DNA from: JACCYQ01 sp036675565 | GTDB taxonomy: Bacteria; Bacteroidota; Bacteroidia; Chitinophagales; Chitinophagaceae | NCBI GenBank assembly: GCA_036675565.1 | Contig: JAKFER010000047.1 | Coordinates: forward strand, 62,001 to 126,000 | DNA: 64,000 bases | Reading direction: 5' to 3' | In this document: positions 61,139-64,000 of the stretch, piece by piece | Numbering within the stretch: the first letter of the stretch is position 1 | Layout: each line of letters starts with the position of its first letter | The notes under the pieces: generated by a model | Databases searched by the model: none | Told to the model about the DNA's origin: nothing | Seen by the model: the letters and a program-made list of their open reading frames with translations, nothing else | Translations under genes and position numbers: made by a program

Positions 61139-61696
61139 TTAAAAGATCGAAAAGAATGCTTTTGAAGCCAGTTTCAATTGCTTCAGTGCTTTGTTAATCT
61201 GGTTTTCAACGGTGCTTGTCGAAATGTTTAGTTTTTCGGCTATTTGCTTAACAGGCATATTTTCGTTGCGACTATAATTAAAAACCAGCCTGCATCTTTC
61301 AGGTAGCCTGTTCACTTCATTGTTCACCGTTTCTAAGATTCGTTTGTAATGCAGGGATGATTCAATAGTCATTTCAACAACCAGGGGTTGATCAAATGTG
61401 TTTTTGTATAAACGCTCTCTTTCTTTCTTTTTAATTTTATCCAGCACCATATATTTAACAGCGGTAGCTAAATAATTATCCAAAGATTCAATAGTTACTG
61501 CTTGCCTGTTTGCCCATAAGCTGGCAAATACATCATGCACAATATCTTCGGCTGTTTCTATTTCTTTCAGCCTGCAATAGGCCATAGCAAACAGTTTTTG
61601 CCAAAACCGTTCGTATAATTCTGTGAAGGCAAATTCATCATTATCAGAAAGTAATCCTAACAGATCCTTGTTATCATATAGCTGGTACTTTCGCAT
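61139..61696 (-). CDS. ECF sigma factor of the SusCD-linked (FecI-like) group
   Basis: The 185-residue protein has sigma region 2 (about 15-85: FTELYERFWQKLFAMAYCRL, EDIVHDVFASLWANR) and region 4 (about 115-175: RLPERCRLVFNYSRNENMPV, QIAEKLNISTSTVENQI). It directs RNA polymerase to the susC promoter on substrate signal. ATG at 61696 is preferred to the TTG at 61711, which would add five residues. It lies upstream of fecR on the same strand, the standard order of these regulatory pairs. Confidence 0.93.
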   Translation of the reverse strand: MRKYQLYDNKDLLGLLSDNDEFAFTELYERFWQKLFAMAYCRLKEIETAEDIVHDVFASLWANRQAVTIESLDNYLATAVKYMVLDKIKKKERERLYKNTFDQPLVVEMTIESSLHYKRILETVNNEVNRLPERCRLVFNYSRNENMPVKQIAEKLNISTSTVENQINKALKQLKLASKAFFSIF

Positions 61697-61780
61697 TTGG
61701 GGCAATCGCAATTTTTTATAAATTACTATAAACTTTGCAAGTTAATTGAATTTGTTTTTTAATGATCAGTATTTACCCGT

Positions 61781-61951
61781 TTGAATTTACAGGACTTTAA
61801 ACATAAATATCAACACTTAGCAGTTTCTGGCCAACGCAGTATTTACAACAGCAAATTAAATGGATGGCTAGACAATAACCCTGATTTTAATCATAAATAT
61901 TATTTCAGAAATCAGGAAAACATGATCATCCAGGATTATCGCAGATACTGA
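61781..61951 (+). CDS. Possible small protein (56 residues), unconfirmed
   Basis: An open frame from TTG at 61781 to TGA at 61951 in the space between the minus-strand sigma factor and hydrolase genes. The translation is rich in Tyr, Asn, Gln, Lys and aromatic residues (for example LNGWLDNNPDFNHKYYF) and ends MIIQDYRRY. I do not recognise a family. It has no ATG at its start, no clear ribosome-binding site, and could be a remnant of a longer gene or a chance frame. No stop for 60 codons is unusual for AT-rich non-coding DNA. Confidence 0.25.
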   Translation: MNLQDFKHKYQHLAVSGQRSIYNSKLNGWLDNNPDFNHKYYFRNQENMIIQDYRRY

Positions 61952-61970
61952 TTAAAGACAGTAAAGGAGT

Positions 61971-62768
61971 TCAATTTGATGCTTTTACCTGCATAAATAT
62001 CCATTCGAAAAGTTTTGGTTCTGAAAATGCAGGGTCCCAGCTGTTGTGATTGGCCTCCGGGTATAACGTAAATTTTACGTTTGCTTTTTCTTTTTTTAAT
62101 GATTCAACCATTTTTTCAGAGTGGGATGGAGGTACAACATCGTCCTTTGCTCCATGAAATATCCACCAGTTTACGTTTTTCATTTGTTTGGCCGTTTTTA
62201 TATGGGCACCACCACAGATGGGAAAAGCTGCGGCAAACAAACCGGGATTACGATAAACCAGTTCAAAAGTGCCCATGCCACCCATGGATAAACCACCAAC
62301 ATACACTTGTTTTTTATTGACAGGATAGGTTTCCATTACATATCCTACAAGTTGGTTTAACAATTCCATGTAGCGGGTTGGTTGTTCATCTTTCACAAAA
62401 TGAAAAACCCTGCTATTATCATCATGCAATCTCAATACATTACTCCAGTAACTGTTTGACCGGCATTGAGGAAAAATTACGATTGCAGGATATTTTTTCC
62501 TGATAGAATCTCTCAAAAATACTTTGGCTCCATGCACCAATTGCTTTTCATTATCGGTACCCCTTTCTCCTGCACCATGTAAAAAAAATACGACAGGGTA
62601 TTTTTTTGATTGATCATAGTTTTCCGGCAATAATAAACGATAGGGTAACGTATCACCTCCCTGTACCAGCCATTTTTTCTGGAAAAGTGAAAGATCTTGT
62701 GCAGCAACAATGACCGTTAGTGAAAGGAGAAATATTGAAGTGAATATTTTTTTTAGCATGTCATCCAT
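61971..62768 (-). CDS. Secreted alpha/beta-hydrolase (esterase / prolyl-oligopeptidase-like)
   Basis: From ATG at 62768 the protein has 265 residues with a signal peptide (LLSLTVIVAAQ). The alpha/beta-hydrolase motifs are VFFLHGAGERGTDNE (oxyanion), the nucleophile in GGLSMGGMGTFE, an Asp in GAKDDVVPP and the catalytic His in PEANHNSWD. This is the fold of carbohydrate esterases (CE1-like) and dienelactone-type hydrolases; it could remove acyl groups from the PUL glycan. It begins 8 bases after the sulfatase stop, so the two are co-transcribed. A longer frame to 62804 would overlap the sulfatase; a start at 62759 is also possible. Confidence 0.88.
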   Translation of the reverse strand: MDDMLKKIFTSIFLLSLTVIVAAQDLSLFQKKWLVQGGDTLPYRLLLPENYDQSKKYPVVFFLHGAGERGTDNEKQLVHGAKVFLRDSIRKKYPAIVIFPQCRSNSYWSNVLRLHDDNSRVFHFVKDEQPTRYMELLNQLVGYVMETYPVNKKQVYVGGLSMGGMGTFELVYRNPGLFAAAFPICGGAHIKTAKQMKNVNWWIFHGAKDDVVPPSHSEKMVESLKKEKANVKFTLYPEANHNSWDPAFSEPKLFEWIFMQVKASN

Positions 62769-62775
62769 TTTTAAA

Positions 62776-64000
62776 TTAATAGCTTCCTTTGTAAAGATTA
62801 TCAATCCGATTATTGATGGTTCTTTTTAATGGGATCTGTAAACCATTGGTTTCTTCAAGCCATTTAAATAAATCATTTTTTAATTCAATTCCTATTTGCC
62901 GGTAACTGGTATCGCGAATCAGGTTATTCATTTCAAAAGGATCATTTTGCAGATCAAACAATTCATTGATATCCCATACACCATTATAATAAATATACTT
63001 ATACCTGTCTGATCGAACGGCAAAAGTGGTAGGCGTTTGCGGGAATGCAGATTCCCAATAATACTCATAAAAAACTTTATCTCTTTGCCATCCATTTGCA
63101 TTTCCCTTTAACAGGTTTGAAAAAGAAAACCCCTGCATTTGTTTGGGTTTTGAAATGCCAGCCAGTTCAAGAAAGGTTGGTGCTATATCAACATTCATCA
63201 CTACTTTATCTACCACTGAATTGGGTTTTACCATCCCAGGTGCCCAGACAAGCATTGGTACCCGCATGCTTTCTTCATAGGCATGGCGTTTATCAATCAA
63301 ACCATGTTCGCCAAAAGAAAATCCATTATCGCCCATATAAACAACCATGGTGTTTTGTTCAAGACCTTCAGCCTTCACCCAATCCAATACTTTTTCAACA
63401 CTTTCATCTACCGCCTGCAATGTTTCAAGATACAGGTGATAAAATTTGTCAAAGGGTATCTGGCCGTGATACATATAATCAACACCATGCCAGCTATACC
63501 GTTGCTTGCGAACCCAGGTGGGTATGTCGCTGTAATTTACTTTTGATTGCGGAGCGGTAGGTATACCGTAATATTTACTGCTATCCGTTGCCGTTAGATA
63601 CATGCTGGGCGGTGTTACTATTGGTAAAGTTGCATACATTCCCTTATGTCTTTCTGCAGGTTCAAATTCAGCATGTACTCCTTTATGTGATAGATAAACA
63701 AAGAAGGGTTTATTCTTTTTCCTGTTATTCATCCATTCAATGGCATTCTTTGTCAGGAGGTCCGTAACATAACTGCCTTCAGCTTGCGGAACCACCTTTC
63801 CATTGATGTTGAAAACCGGGTTTAAATAAACACCCTGGCCGCGAAAACTTAACCAATGATCAAATCCAGGTTGCGGCTGATCATCTGTATTGCCCATATG
63901 CCATTTACCAAAAAAAGCTGTTTGGTATCCTTTCTCCTGCATGTATTTTGGGAAAAAAATAAGATTGGTTGGCAGGGGGGCATCATTGTCAACCACTGTA
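62776..64000 (-). CDS. Sulfatase (arylsulfatase/iduronate-2-sulfatase-like), C-terminal part; gene cut by window end
   Basis: The frame stays open at the right edge (TVVDNDAPLPTNL), so the N-terminal active-site CxPSR motif is outside the window. Visible are GKWHMGNTD (metal/sulfate contact), KPFFVYLSHKGVHAEF, and YMGDNGFSFGEHGL with the Asp/Asn metal ligands, then IAPTFLELAG and the sulfatase-type tail YYNGVWDINELFDLQNDPFEM. About 407 residues are seen. It should hydrolyse sulfate esters of a glycan outside or in the periplasm and is co-directional with the PUL, though a separate promoter for the PUL genes lies between. Confidence 0.9.
   Translation of the reverse strand, partial: TVVDNDAPLPTNLIFFPKYMQEKGYQTAFFGKWHMGNTDDQPQPGFDHWLSFRGQGVYLNPVFNINGKVVPQAEGSYVTDLLTKNAIEWMNNRKKNKPFFVYLSHKGVHAEFEPAERHKGMYATLPIVTPPSMYLTATDSSKYYGIPTAPQSKVNYSDIPTWVRKQRYSWHGVDYMYHGQIPFDKFYHLYLETLQAVDESVEKVLDWVKAEGLEQNTMVVYMGDNGFSFGEHGLIDKRHAYEESMRVPMLVWAPGMVKPNSVVDKVVMNVDIAPTFLELAGISKPKQMQGFSFSNLLKGNANGWQRDKVFYEYYWESAFPQTPTTFAVRSDRYKYIYYNGVWDINELFDLQNDPFEMNNLIRDTSYRQIGIELKNDLFKWLEETNGLQIPLKRTINNRIDNLYKGSY

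Noticed and set aside
62769..62804. Longer N-terminus for the alpha/beta-hydrolase
   Set aside because: It would overlap the sulfatase coding region and precede the signal peptide with polar residues.
1..64000. tRNA, rRNA, insertion sequences, prophage or toxin-antitoxin genes
   Set aside because: None was recognised on reading both strands; short RNAs could be missed without covariance-model search.

Overview
This 64-kb window reads as a chromosomal segment of a Bacteroidota bacterium, most likely of the Chitinophagaceae/Chitinophagia. This is inferred from three SusC/SusD outer-membrane pairs, a secreted protein with a type IX secretion C-terminal domain, an ECF sigma / FecR / STN-domain SusC regulatory unit, many lipoproteins, weak Shine-Dalgarno use, and repeated upstream boxes of the Bacteroidota -7 type (TAnnTTTG). 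The DNA is AT-rich by eye. No rRNA, tRNA, CRISPR array, prophage or insertion sequence was recognised. The genus cannot be fixed from sequence reading alone.

Layout. 0-2.3 kb: end of murI, then rpmH, rnpA and yidD, then a convergent Mn-type superoxide dismutase. 2.4-11.9 kb: two tandem SusC/SusD pairs without enzymes or regulators. 11.9-15.0 kb: a 601-residue protein resembling an FMN TIM barrel with a Cys-rich extension, then a lipoprotein msrB whose promoter/leader is repeated about three times in tandem (84-bp period). 15.0-19.3 kb: adk, then paaZ, an enoyl-CoA hydratase-like gene and an AlkA-like glycosylase. 19.3-30.1 kb: a surface-polysaccharide cluster with five glycosyltransferase genes, three of them two-domain fusions, a small coiled-coil protein, and an ABC-2 exporter (permease plus ATPase). 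It meets, tail to tail, a minus-strand group running lptB, GH3-family ligase, fabG, O-antigen-ligase-like protein (30.1-34.6 kb). 34.8-47.1 kb: mostly housekeeping genes (metF, PpiC-type foldase, TlpA-like thioredoxin, rlmD, two rhomboids, a T9SS-exported protein, obgE), then a TetR regulator and paaE. 47.2-64 kb: a FAD oxidoreductase, then a polysaccharide-utilisation locus (PUL) on the minus strand.

How it works together. In the PUL a sigma factor and FecR anti-sigma probably sense substrate through the STN domain of the SusC at 56.2-59.7 kb. SusC/SusD and two PKD-type surface lipoproteins would capture and import oligosaccharides released by a GH16 endo-beta-glucanase and two GH30 beta-glucosidase/glucanase-type lipoproteins. 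A sulfatase (cut by the window end) and an alpha/beta-hydrolase lie just upstream on the same strand. The predicted substrate is a mixed-linkage or branched beta-glucan. The phenylacetate genes are split: paaZ plus a crotonase lie near 16-18.7 kb, TetR plus paaE near 45.4-47.1 kb, and the oxygenase genes paaABCD are not in the window.

Best leads for something new: the NPD-like Cys-rich flavoprotein candidate, the triplicated msrB leader, the permuted glycosyltransferase fusions with their stand-alone coiled-coil partner, and promoters whose -7 boxes sit so close to the start codon that the mRNAs may be nearly leaderless. I found no unambiguous new multi-gene system.
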